NCBI GenBank assembly: GCA_017959485.1
Contig: JAGDAM010000375.1
Span: forward strand, 1 to 5,247
Direction: 5' to 3'
DNA: 5,247 nucleotides
Origin: Clostridia bacterium
Lineage (GTDB): Bacteria > Bacillota_A > Clostridia > Oscillospirales > CAG-272
Shown: piece by piece, positions 1 to 5,247 of the stretch
Layout of the letters: every line of letters begins with the position of its first letter
Position numbering within the stretch: the first letter of the stretch is position 1
The notes under the pieces: model-generated
What the model saw: the letters and a program-made list of their open reading frames with translations, nothing else
What the model was told of the DNA's origin: nothing
Databases searched by the model: none
Program-made: the position numbers and the translations under genes

Positions 1-1160
1 AGGCAGCCGTCCTTTGCCACAGCCGTGAAAAGCTCCTCTTTTTTCATTCCTCCGAAAAGGAATCCGGCGTATCCCGGACGCGACGCGAGTTCTTCGAGCT
101 CGCGTACGCCGTGAATATAATCGACGTCCAGGATCCCGAGCTTCTCTCCGCGCCTGTCGAGAAAATCCTGCAGAGTCGCCACGGGGAGCGAGAACGGGGC
201 GTCGGGAACACAGACGGAGAAGCGTTCCTTCCCCGTTATAACCCGGAACAGCTGAGGACCGAACCCATGATTCTTTTCCGCGGACCCCTCCGGGCGGCCT
301 GCAGCGAAGCCGACGAACCCGCGCAGAAACTCCGCCGTGTCGCGGACGCGGACCAGACGGTAGATCGGCTCGAAATCGAGAGCCTTATCGTATATGTTGA
401 CTATTTCGCAAAGAGCGTATCTTACGGGTGAACTCCCGGCATCGGGATCGGTCTTTTTAAGTTCCTCGTAGGCCGCCTTGGCCGACGCCAGCGAGTGATT
501 TCCGTCGCCGACCGCCAGCAGCGGCTGTCCTTCTTTCGCGGTCAGGGCGAGAGATGCGTCGGCTTCGCGTATCTCGTCCGCCGAAACGAAAGCACCCGTG
601 ATATATCCTCCGCCCTCCATGAGCGGGAAGGAGTAGGCGTCGGCGGGACGCCCGGCGAAGCGCGAGAGTATCGAGTCCTCCGGATCGTCGGCGAGCATCA
701 GTATATGCGGCATATCGAGCGGAGCGCCTCTCCTGATCTCAAGCCGGGGCGGAATGCGCGACACGACCGTCTTCTCGGTCGCGCGGATGGGGGACACGGC
801 TCCCGGACGGTAGTCGTAATCCTCGAGATCGACGCAGCAGACGAGTCCGCGTCTGACTCTGCCGTCGGGCTGAGTCCTCTCGACGTAAATTCCGGACGCG
901 GGAAGGCACTCGAAAAAGTCCGAACCGAGCAGTTTACTCATTTCGGCGTGGATCCGCTCCGCCTCCCCTTCCCTCTTTCCGAGGTAAACTTCGGGAAGCA
1001 TCAGCCGCAGGGTGGACGGGGCATCCCCGACGGTTCGCGCGACGCGATCCCAGTATTCGGGTTCCGACGTGTGCTGATCGCAGGCGACAGTCGCCCAGGC
1101 GGTCATTTTGGCAGCTTCGCGATCTTTCGGAAGCAGAATATCGGCGGGATAAAGCAGCAT
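1..1160 (-). CDS. DUF1015 family protein (COG4198-like), 3' end cut by the window edge
   Basis: This minus-strand frame is open from an ATG at 1160 to the left edge. It gives 386 complete codons with no stop, so the C-terminus is missing. An AAGGTG ribosome-binding site six bases before the ATG supports the start. I translated it by hand. Family marks seen are an N-terminal P-A-D-I-L-L-P stretch (residues 5-11), C-D-Q-H-T-S-E-P-E-Y-W (27-37), and GDGNHSLA near residues 218-225, the signature of this DUF1015 subgroup. A Tyr/Arg-rich DFEPIYRLV segment follows at 262-270, and FGGMKKEEL at 369-377 lies close to the usual end. Family members are roughly 400-430 residues, so probably only a few tens are lost. 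The protein looks soluble, with no signal peptide or membrane segment. Its biochemical function is unknown. Relatives are sometimes labelled SpoOJ/ParB-like, which this sequence does not support. From memory, the family often lies beside serine-biosynthesis genes (serA/serC) in Clostridia and Bacteroidetes. Any such partner would be downstream, outside the window. Confidence 0.92.
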   Translation of the reverse strand, partial: MLLYPADILLPKDREAAKMTAWATVACDQHTSEPEYWDRVARTVGDAPSTLRLMLPEVYLGKREGEAERIHAEMSKLLGSDFFECLPASGIYVERTQPDGRVRRGLVCCVDLEDYDYRPGAVSPIRATEKTVVSRIPPRLEIRRGAPLDMPHILMLADDPEDSILSRFAGRPADAYSFPLMEGGGYITGAFVSADEIREADASLALTAKEGQPLLAVGDGNHSLASAKAAYEELKKTDPDAGSSPVRYALCEIVNIYDKALDFEPIYRLVRVRDTAEFLRGFVGFAAGRPEGSAEKNHGFGPQLFRVITGKERFSVCVPDAPFSLPVATLQDFLDRRGEKLGILDVDYIHGVRELEELASRPGYAGFLFGGMKKEELFTAVAKDGC

Positions 1161-1166
1161 TTTTTA

Positions 1167-1172
1167 CACCTT
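1167..1172 (-). promoter_or_regulatory. Ribosome-binding site of the DUF1015 gene
   Basis: The minus strand reads AAGGTG six bases before the ATG at 1160. This is a good match to the anti-Shine-Dalgarno target and fixes the start, since the protein then begins with the expected family N-terminus. Confidence 0.7.
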
Positions 1173-1179
1173 CGGGAGT

Positions 1180-1208
1180 TTTTTGTTCAAAAAGGTTGCA
1201 TTCGCAAC
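1180..1208. repeat. Two adjacent 14-bp palindromes in the divergent intergenic region
   Basis: The first palindrome is TTTTTG-tt-CAAAAA at 1180-1193, with perfect 6-bp arms. The second is GTTGC-attc-GCAAC at 1195-1208, with perfect 5-bp arms. Their centres are 15 bp apart. The second covers the candidate -35 of the exporter promoter, and both lie in the likely 5' leader of the DUF1015 transcript. They could be operator sites for a dimeric regulator or small RNA hairpins. Short AT-rich palindromes also arise by chance, and no regulator gene is present in the window. The inverted repeats are seen directly; their role is inference. Confidence 0.4.
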
Positions 1209-1224
1209 TAATTTGTGATATACT
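1196..1224 (+). promoter_or_regulatory. Candidate sigma-70/sigma-A promoter of the ABC exporter
   Basis: A near-consensus -10, TATACT at 1219-1224, is preceded by TG one base upstream, making an extended -10 (TGaTATACT, 1216-1224). A weak -35, TTGCAT (1196-1201), lies exactly 17 bp upstream. Transcription would begin near 1231, about 28 bases before the exporter ATG. The extended -10 can compensate for the poor -35. The motif is seen in the sequence; activity is inferred. Confidence 0.6.
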
Positions 1225-1246
1225 ATATTTTGAAAATTTGTGTGAA
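1217..1246 (-). promoter_or_regulatory. Candidate divergent promoter of the DUF1015 gene
   Basis: On the minus strand, TTCACA (1246-1241, five of six consensus bases) is followed after 18 bp by TATATC (1222-1217, four of six). Transcription would begin near 1210, leaving a leader of about 50 bases. The -10 shares four base pairs with the -10 of the plus-strand promoter, so the two could compete for polymerase. TATAGT (1227-1222) is an alternative -10, but no acceptable -35 pairs with it. Confidence 0.4.
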
Positions 1247-1258
1247 AGAAGTGATTGA

Positions 1259-3316
1259 ATGAACGGACAGTTCTACGGCGGTCCGGGACCGAAGTACGAA
1301 TATGATAAGATCGAAAGACCGCATTCGCTGCGCGAGGTTCCGCGGTTTCTCGGAAAGGTGATAGGCGGGTTCTTCTCGCGGCTGGGATACACCTTTTATC
1401 TCGTCTGGAAGACCAACCCCTGGATACTTTTCGCCATGCTTGCCATCTCCGCCTTCGACGGCATCATGGGGCCTCTCGGCACCGTTCTGTCGAGGCGTGT
1501 CATAAACTCGATGGAGGACGTCATCGTCGCACGCACGAACGGCACTCTCGATCCGACGGCGACCTTCATAGGGTCCGCGGTGCTCGGCATGCTGATCGTG
1601 CTCTTCGTCTACCGGATCATCAACCAGGTTGCGAACCGGCTCGGCAACACCGTCATGAGGATTGCCGGAGAAAAGGTCGTAAAGACGGTTAAGGTCATGA
1701 TTATGGAGAAGGCGAAGACGATCGACCTCGCCTCCTTCGATATTCCGGCCTTTTACGAAAAGCTGGAAAACGCCAACCGAGAGGCGGGCAACCGGCCGCT
1801 CAACACCCTTCAGGCGACCTTTTCGGTGCTTTCCACGGTGATTTCTTTCGTGGGATATATCGGGATCCTCTCGACGATACCAGACATGTGGTGGATGCCG
1901 CTCGGAATCATCGCGATAACGATCCCATCCGCCGTGGTAAGCTTCGTCTACCGGCGCAAGCACTTCAAATACGTAAGATGGCGCTCCCACGACCGGCGTG
2001 AGATGAGCTACGCCTCGGACATGCTGGTAAACAAGGACATGGTCAAGGAGGTCAGGATTTTCGGCCTCTCCGACGTCTTTATCGACAAATACAAAAACGT
2101 GTTCGAGCGCTATTTCAAAGGACTGCGGCGGCTCATCATGCAGGAAAACACCTGGATGGTGATCATCGCACTCATATCCTCGGCGGTGAACTGCTTCTTC
2201 TACGCGGTGATTGCCCACGGAGTCTGGTTCGGCAGATTCAAGATAGGCGACTATTCCGCCTACACCGGTGCGCTGACGCAGATCGCAAACTGCGTGAGCA
2301 CACTCATCAACACCTCCGCGTCGATCTACGAGGGCACGCTCTTCATCGACAACCTGACGTCCTTCCTCAAGGAAAAGCAGACGATCGTACCGAACTCTCC
2401 GGTCCCGGCGAAGATCGGCCACGGACTTCCCCACCGAATAGTGTTCGACCACGTGAGCTTCCGCTATCCCGGCAAGGACTATAACGTAATCAACGACTTC
2501 TCGGTGACGATAGAGCCCGGGGAGACGGTCGTCCTCGTCGGTCTCAACGGAGCCGGCAAGACGACGCTGATCAAACTTCTGACCCGCCTGTACGATCCGA
2601 CCGAGGGACGGATACTGCTCGACGGGATCGATCTACGCGAATATGACGTCGAGGATCTGTCTTCGGTCTTCGGAATCATCTTCCAGGACTTCGGCAAATA
2701 CGCGTTCACGGTTCGCGAAAATATCGCCTTCGGAGACGTGAAGCGCGACGTAGACGACGAGCGGGTTCGCGCCAGCGCGGCGCAGGGCAACGCGGCCGAA
2801 TACATAGACGCGATGCCGCTCGGTTACGACACCCCGCTTATGAGGATCTTCGAACCGACCGGAATTGAACTGTCGGGCGGACAGTGGCAGAAACTCGCGA
2901 TCGCGAGAGCCTTCTACCGCGATTCCGACATAATGATCCTCGACGAACCGACCGCCTCGCTCGACCCGATGGCCGAGCAGGAGATATTCAATCAGTTCGA
3001 CAGTCTGCGCAAAGACAAAACCACGATATTCGTGTCGCACCGCCTGTCGAGCGCCGTAATCGCCTCGAAAATCATAGTGATGCAGAACGGACGGCTGATA
3101 GAGGAAGGCAACCACCGCGAACTTATGGAGCGCGGAGGCGAATACTTCAAGCTCTTCTCGGTCCAGGCGCGCAGATACCTTGAGGGTGGCCGCGACTTCG
3201 TGGAACCCGCCGAGGGCAGCGCCGGAGGCGCCGGAGGACGCCGCCGCGGACGCCGTCACGGAAGCGAAGACGGCGGGGCGTCAGGATCCGGAGAGGAATT
3301 CCCGGGAGAGGATTGA
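1259..3316 (+). CDS. ABC transporter, fused permease and ATP-binding protein (exporter type)
   Basis: This 685-residue half-transporter should dimerise in the cytoplasmic membrane and use ATP to export a substrate. The N-terminal exporter-type membrane domain (about 50-360) has likely helices near 54-80, 103-123, 183-206, 211-231, 297-322 and 331-352. The nucleotide-binding domain (about 392-640) is complete: A-loop Tyr403, Walker A GLNGAGKTT (428-436), Q-loop Gln476, signature LSGGQ (538-542), Walker B IMILDEPTA with catalytic Glu563, D-loop SLD (567-569) and H-loop His594. It should therefore be ATPase-active. The ATG at 1259 follows a modest purine-rich site (GAAAGAAGTG, 1244-1253). There is no adjacent second half-transporter, so a homodimer is the simplest model. 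No substrate gene, peptidase domain or peptide precursor is nearby, so the substrate is unknown. The last 40 or so residues are an unusual Gly/Arg/Glu/Ser-rich hydrophilic tail. The gene's 3' end overlaps the convergent acetyltransferase gene by 36 bases. Confidence 0.96.
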   Translation: MNGQFYGGPGPKYEYDKIERPHSLREVPRFLGKVIGGFFSRLGYTFYLVWKTNPWILFAMLAISAFDGIMGPLGTVLSRRVINSMEDVIVARTNGTLDPTATFIGSAVLGMLIVLFVYRIINQVANRLGNTVMRIAGEKVVKTVKVMIMEKAKTIDLASFDIPAFYEKLENANREAGNRPLNTLQATFSVLSTVISFVGYIGILSTIPDMWWMPLGIIAITIPSAVVSFVYRRKHFKYVRWRSHDRREMSYASDMLVNKDMVKEVRIFGLSDVFIDKYKNVFERYFKGLRRLIMQENTWMVIIALISSAVNCFFYAVIAHGVWFGRFKIGDYSAYTGALTQIANCVSTLINTSASIYEGTLFIDNLTSFLKEKQTIVPNSPVPAKIGHGLPHRIVFDHVSFRYPGKDYNVINDFSVTIEPGETVVLVGLNGAGKTTLIKLLTRLYDPTEGRILLDGIDLREYDVEDLSSVFGIIFQDFGKYAFTVRENIAFGDVKRDVDDERVRASAAQGNAAEYIDAMPLGYDTPLMRIFEPTGIELSGGQWQKLAIARAFYRDSDIMILDEPTASLDPMAEQEIFNQFDSLRKDKTTIFVSHRLSSAVIASKIIVMQNGRLIEEGNHRELMERGGEYFKLFSVQARRYLEGGRDFVEPAEGSAGGAGGRRRGRRHGSEDGGASGSGEEFPGED
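3221..3238 (+). repeat. 9-bp tandem duplication in the exporter tail
   Basis: GCCGGAGGC at 3221-3229 is followed at once by GCCGGAGGA at 3230-3238. The pair encodes Ala-Gly-Gly twice (residues 655-660) just before an Arg-rich run. This kind of repeat can expand or contract by slippage, which would explain a variable low-complexity tail. Confidence 0.6.
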
Positions 3317-3886
3317 ACAGATTCCTACGTCGACCGGCTCGCCGCGTATGACGGCCGCCTCGCGGAGCACTCCTTCAAATCGCATCCCGCACTTTTCCAT
3401 CACCCTGCGCGAGGCGGCGTTGCCCGTCGCGTAGCGCGCCTCGACCCGGTGAAGACCGAGTTCGCAAAAAGCAAATCTCAAAACCCGGCAAACCGCCTCG
3501 GTCGCGTAACCGCGTCCGGCGTATGCCGGGTTTATCACGTATCCGATCTCGGCGGAGCGGTTCGAAAAATCGAAGGAGGTGAATCCGCAGCTGCCGATCA
3601 TCTTCCCTTCTTCCCCCCGCTCGCCGCGAAGGACGACCGCCCAGTCGTAAAAGCGGCCTTTTTTATATTCCCGGGCGATAAGCCCGAGCCGGTATTTTGT
3701 TTCGTAAAGAGAGGAATGCGCTTCCCACTTAAGATATCTGACGACGTCGGGGCGGGAGGCGTATTCATACATGTCTTCGGCGTCGCGGGCGAGAAAGGAG
3801 CGCAAAATCAGACGCTCGGTCGTTATGACCGGAGGATGCCTGAAAAGATCGCCCACGCTCTCCGACGTGAAGTCGGGCCGGCTCAC
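3281..3886 (-). CDS. GNAT family N-acetyltransferase, RimJ/RimL-like
   Basis: This protein of about 201 residues is predicted to move an acetyl group from acetyl-CoA to an amine, either a protein N-terminus or a small molecule; the substrate cannot be read from sequence. It shows the Acetyltransf_3/RimJ-RimL pattern: TERLILRSF near 23-31, EIGYVINPAYAGRGYATEA near 113-131 (the acetyl-CoA-binding motif A, with the GRGYA turn), and HRVEARYATGN-AASRRVMEKCGM near 146-168. I chose the GTG at 3886 as start. Its GTGA overlaps the TGA of the DUF1385 gene, a GGGAG site lies nine bases upstream, and TERLILR then begins near residue 23, as usual. An in-frame ATG at 3940 would add 18 Arg-rich residues, sits inside the DUF1385 gene and has no visible ribosome-binding site. 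No signal peptide or membrane segment is seen. The 3' end overlaps the exporter gene. Confidence 0.93.
   Translation of the reverse strand: MSRPDFTSESVGDLFRHPPVITTERLILRSFLARDAEDMYEYASRPDVVRYLKWEAHSSLYETKYRLGLIAREYKKGRFYDWAVVLRGERGEEGKMIGSCGFTSFDFSNRSAEIGYVINPAYAGRGYATEAVCRVLRFAFCELGLHRVEARYATGNAASRRVMEKCGMRFEGVLREAAVIRGEPVDVGICSILSREFLSGS
3883..3886 (-). other. GTGA stop/start overlap coupling DUF1385 and GNAT genes
   Basis: On the minus strand the four bases GTGA contain the GTG start of the acetyltransferase and the TGA stop of the DUF1385 gene. Overlaps of this kind are typical of translational coupling and indicate one transcript. Confidence 0.75.
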
Positions 3887-5073
3887 AGCCGGTCGCTCCC
3901 GTCTTCGGGGATTACTTCGGAAAGGGCCGCGATCGCGCATTCGATCATGCCGTCGTCAGGCTCTTTTGTCGTTATATGCTGCAGCCAGACGCCGGGGGCG
4001 GACACGATCCTGGTGAAAAGGTTGTCGTGCCTTCCCGCGACCCTGATAAGCTCGTATCCGAAGCCCATTATAACGGGCAGAAGAAGGAGGGATATACCCG
4101 TCCTCGCGAGAACGTTGAGCACTCCGTTCTCGACGAGACGCGCGGGAATGAACATCGTGAAGAAAACCGACACCAGTACCGAAAGGACGAGGAAGGACGT
4201 CCCGCACCTCGGATGGAAGCGGCGCTGGCTTTTCACGTTTTCGACGGTCAGCGGAAGGCCTCTTTCATAGCAGAAGATGGTCTTGTGCTCCGCGCCGTGG
4301 TACATGAAAGTGCGTTTTATATCCTTCATGAGCGAAACGGCGGCCATATATCCGATAAGAATCATTATCTTGAGTACGCCGGTAATCAGACTGCGTATGA
4401 AATTCGACGACCATCCGCCTTCGCGGAGCGAAGGAAAGAGACGGCAGAACAGCTCGTACACCGACTCCGGGATAACTTTGAAAAGAAAGAGCGAAAGGGC
4501 GAGTCCCAGAACCAGACTGATTATCATAATGACGGTCATCTGACCGTTTTTCTCTTTTTCCTTTGCCGCGGGCACCGGCTTCGGCTCCTTTTCGGGGCCG
4601 GTGCTCCCGGAATTTTCGGCGCCGGCAGGTTCGGCGCCTTCGGCTTCTTCCGACTGCGCGGTTTCCACGCTCTCGGCAGGAACGGTTTCGGGCGCCGGCG
4701 TAACCTCCGGCGCCTCTTCGCTTTCCGGCGCGGCGCATTCGGGCGAGTCCTGTCCGCCGCTCTTTTCGGCGGCTGAGGCCGGCTTGTTCTCTTCCCCGTC
4801 AAGTTCGGGCATGGCGATCTCAGCCGAACGCATCAGCGCCCTGTATCCGGCAGCCATCGACGAGACAAAGGCTGCGACCCCGCGCAGTACCGGAATCTTC
4901 GCAAGCTTTGACCTGGACATTACGGTATCGCCGGTTTCGACGAAGATGCTTCCGTCGGGGCGTCTTACCGCCATCGAGGTCTTTTGCGGACCTCTCATCA
5001 TTATTCCTTCGAGCAGCGCCTGTCCGCCGATCGAAGTCTTCAAATTGCAGGAGGTTTTTTCTTTGTTATCCAT
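3883..5073 (-). CDS. yqhQ: DUF1385 family membrane protein (YqhQ-like), with a long acidic linker
   Basis: This 396-residue protein belongs to DUF1385 (COG3872, Bacillus YqhQ), often labelled a predicted metal-dependent enzyme; its real function is unknown. Family marks are GGQALLEGIMMRGP at 16-29, YHGAEHKTIFCYE at 258-270 with two His, HPRCGTSF at 287-294, and PGVWLQHITTKEPDD at 360-374. The His, Cys and Glu residues of the middle blocks are plausible metal ligands (inference). Likely membrane segments lie near 178-200, 228-249, 292-310 and 323-343. Between the N-terminal domain and the first helix is a low-complexity linker rich in Ala, Glu, Pro and Ser (about 92-176), much longer than usual; relatives are generally a little over 300 residues. 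The ATG at 5073 fits the family N-terminus, although the ribosome-binding site is poor. In many Firmicutes this gene sits near rpmE, prmC and prfA; here a GNAT gene follows directly. The symbol is by family resemblance only. Confidence 0.93.
   Translation of the reverse strand: MDNKEKTSCNLKTSIGGQALLEGIMMRGPQKTSMAVRRPDGSIFVETGDTVMSRSKLAKIPVLRGVAAFVSSMAAGYRALMRSAEIAMPELDGEENKPASAAEKSGGQDSPECAAPESEEAPEVTPAPETVPAESVETAQSEEAEGAEPAGAENSGSTGPEKEPKPVPAAKEKEKNGQMTVIMIISLVLGLALSLFLFKVIPESVYELFCRLFPSLREGGWSSNFIRSLITGVLKIMILIGYMAAVSLMKDIKRTFMYHGAEHKTIFCYERGLPLTVENVKSQRRFHPRCGTSFLVLSVLVSVFFTMFIPARLVENGVLNVLARTGISLLLLPVIMGFGYELIRVAGRHDNLFTRIVSAPGVWLQHITTKEPDDGMIECAIAALSEVIPEDGSDRL
3896..3900 (-). promoter_or_regulatory. 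Ribosome-binding site deciding the GNAT start
   Basis: The minus strand reads GGGAG nine bases before the GTG at 3886, inside the end of the DUF1385 gene. No comparable site precedes the alternative ATG at 3940, so this supports the shorter protein. Confidence 0.55.
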
Positions 5074-5121
5074 GTGACAATATCTTTCGCATTGAGTTGT
5101 TCGCGCCGCTTCCGCGCGCGT

Positions 5122-5142
5122 GACCCGGCGGGTCTTTCTTTT
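5122..5142 (+). terminator. Weak terminator-like hairpin, plus-strand orientation
   Basis: GACCC-ggc-GGGTC (5122-5134) followed by TTTCTTTT (5135-5142) has the shape of an intrinsic terminator for plus-strand transcription. The stem is only five base pairs and no plus-strand gene lies upstream, so it may be chance or may stop antisense transcription. Read on the minus strand it has no U-tract after the stem, so it should not end transcription into DUF1385. Confidence 0.2.
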
Positions 5143-5147
5143 CGCCG

Positions 5148-5247
5148 TCAGCAGTTGTTTCTTCCCAGTTTCTGAAGCCGGACGTCGGTGCCGGAAAAGA
5201 CGAGCGGCAGGTAGTCTCCGAACAGCCGCGACACTATGCGGTCGGTG
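5148..5247 (-). CDS. C-terminal end of an unidentified protein, 5' part outside the window
   Basis: A minus-strand frame enters from the right edge and stops at a TGA at 5150-5148, giving 32 residues (TDRIVSRLFGDYLPLVFSG, then TDVRLQKLGRNNC). The mix of hydrophobic and charged residues reads like real protein. The competing open frame, in phase with DUF1385, is Arg/Ala-rich and looks like a GC-rich shadow. I do not recognise the family. It does not resemble the C-terminus of ribosomal protein L31 or PrmC, two common neighbours of DUF1385 genes. It lies 74 bases upstream of the DUF1385 start on the same strand, with no minus-strand terminator between, so it may be in the same operon. Confidence 0.55.
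   Translation of the reverse strand, partial: TDRIVSRLFGDYLPLVFSGTDVRLQKLGRNNC

Noticed and set aside
495..1211. Plus-strand open frame of 238 codons opposite DUF1015, plus a shorter one at 111-431
   Set aside because: Both lie antisense to the clear DUF1015 frame and have Gly/Arg-rich composition with no family motif.
1223..2452. Minus-strand open frame of 409 codons opposite the exporter
   Set aside because: It is antisense to a gene with complete ABC-exporter motifs. Its translation is rich in Arg, His, Asp and Val with no recognisable domain, typical of a shadow frame in GC-rich DNA.
2633..3259. Minus-strand open frame of 208 codons opposite the ATPase domain
   Set aside because: It has no motif and is fully covered by the conserved Walker and signature region on the other strand.
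3887..3940. Longer acetyltransferase start at ATG 3940
   Set aside because: It adds an Arg-rich extension not typical of the family, overlaps DUF1385 by 58 bases and has no ribosome-binding site. The GTG at 3886 fits better.
3976..4776. Plus-strand open frame of 266 codons opposite DUF1385, and a similar one at 3449-4270
   Set aside because: They oppose genes with clear DUF1385 and GNAT motifs. The end of the 266-codon frame, rich in Gly, Arg and Phe, is the reverse reading of the Ala/Pro/Glu linker.
5074..5247. Upstream extension of the DUF1385 frame to the window edge
   Set aside because: The frame stays open but encodes Arg/Ala-rich, non-family sequence. The ATG at 5073 places the conserved GGQALLEG block at the usual distance from the start, and another frame here reads more like a real C-terminus.

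Overview
The window looks like ordinary chromosomal DNA from a fairly GC-rich bacterium, most likely of the Clostridia (Firmicutes). This rests on protein type: a YqhQ-like DUF1385 membrane protein, a DUF1015 protein of the 'GDGNHSLA' subgroup, and a clostridial-style half-size ABC exporter, all in GC-rich codons. The taxonomic call is an inference. No RNA gene, insertion sequence, integrase, phage gene or CRISPR array was seen.

Layout. Positions 1-1160 hold a minus-strand DUF1015 gene that runs off the left edge. Positions 1161-1258 are a short AT-rich divergent intergenic region with candidate promoters for both directions and two small palindromes. Positions 1259-3316 encode a plus-strand ABC exporter with fused membrane and ATPase domains. 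Its 3' end overlaps, tail to tail, a minus-strand pair: DUF1385 (3883-5073), followed by a GNAT acetyltransferase (3281-3886). The pair is joined by a 4-base GTGA stop/start overlap. At the right edge (5148-5247) is the C-terminal end of another minus-strand gene that I could not identify; it may be the next gene upstream in the same operon.

How the genes relate. The DUF1385-GNAT pair is almost certainly co-transcribed and translationally coupled. The exporter and the DUF1015 gene are each first in divergent transcripts. The sequence does not place all the genes in one pathway. I found no convincing new multi-gene system. The points most worth a second look are the long acidic Ala/Pro/Glu/Ser linker inside the DUF1385 protein, the GTGA coupling that moves the acetyltransferase start, the convergent coding overlap under an odd Gly/Arg-rich exporter tail, and the overlapping divergent promoters.
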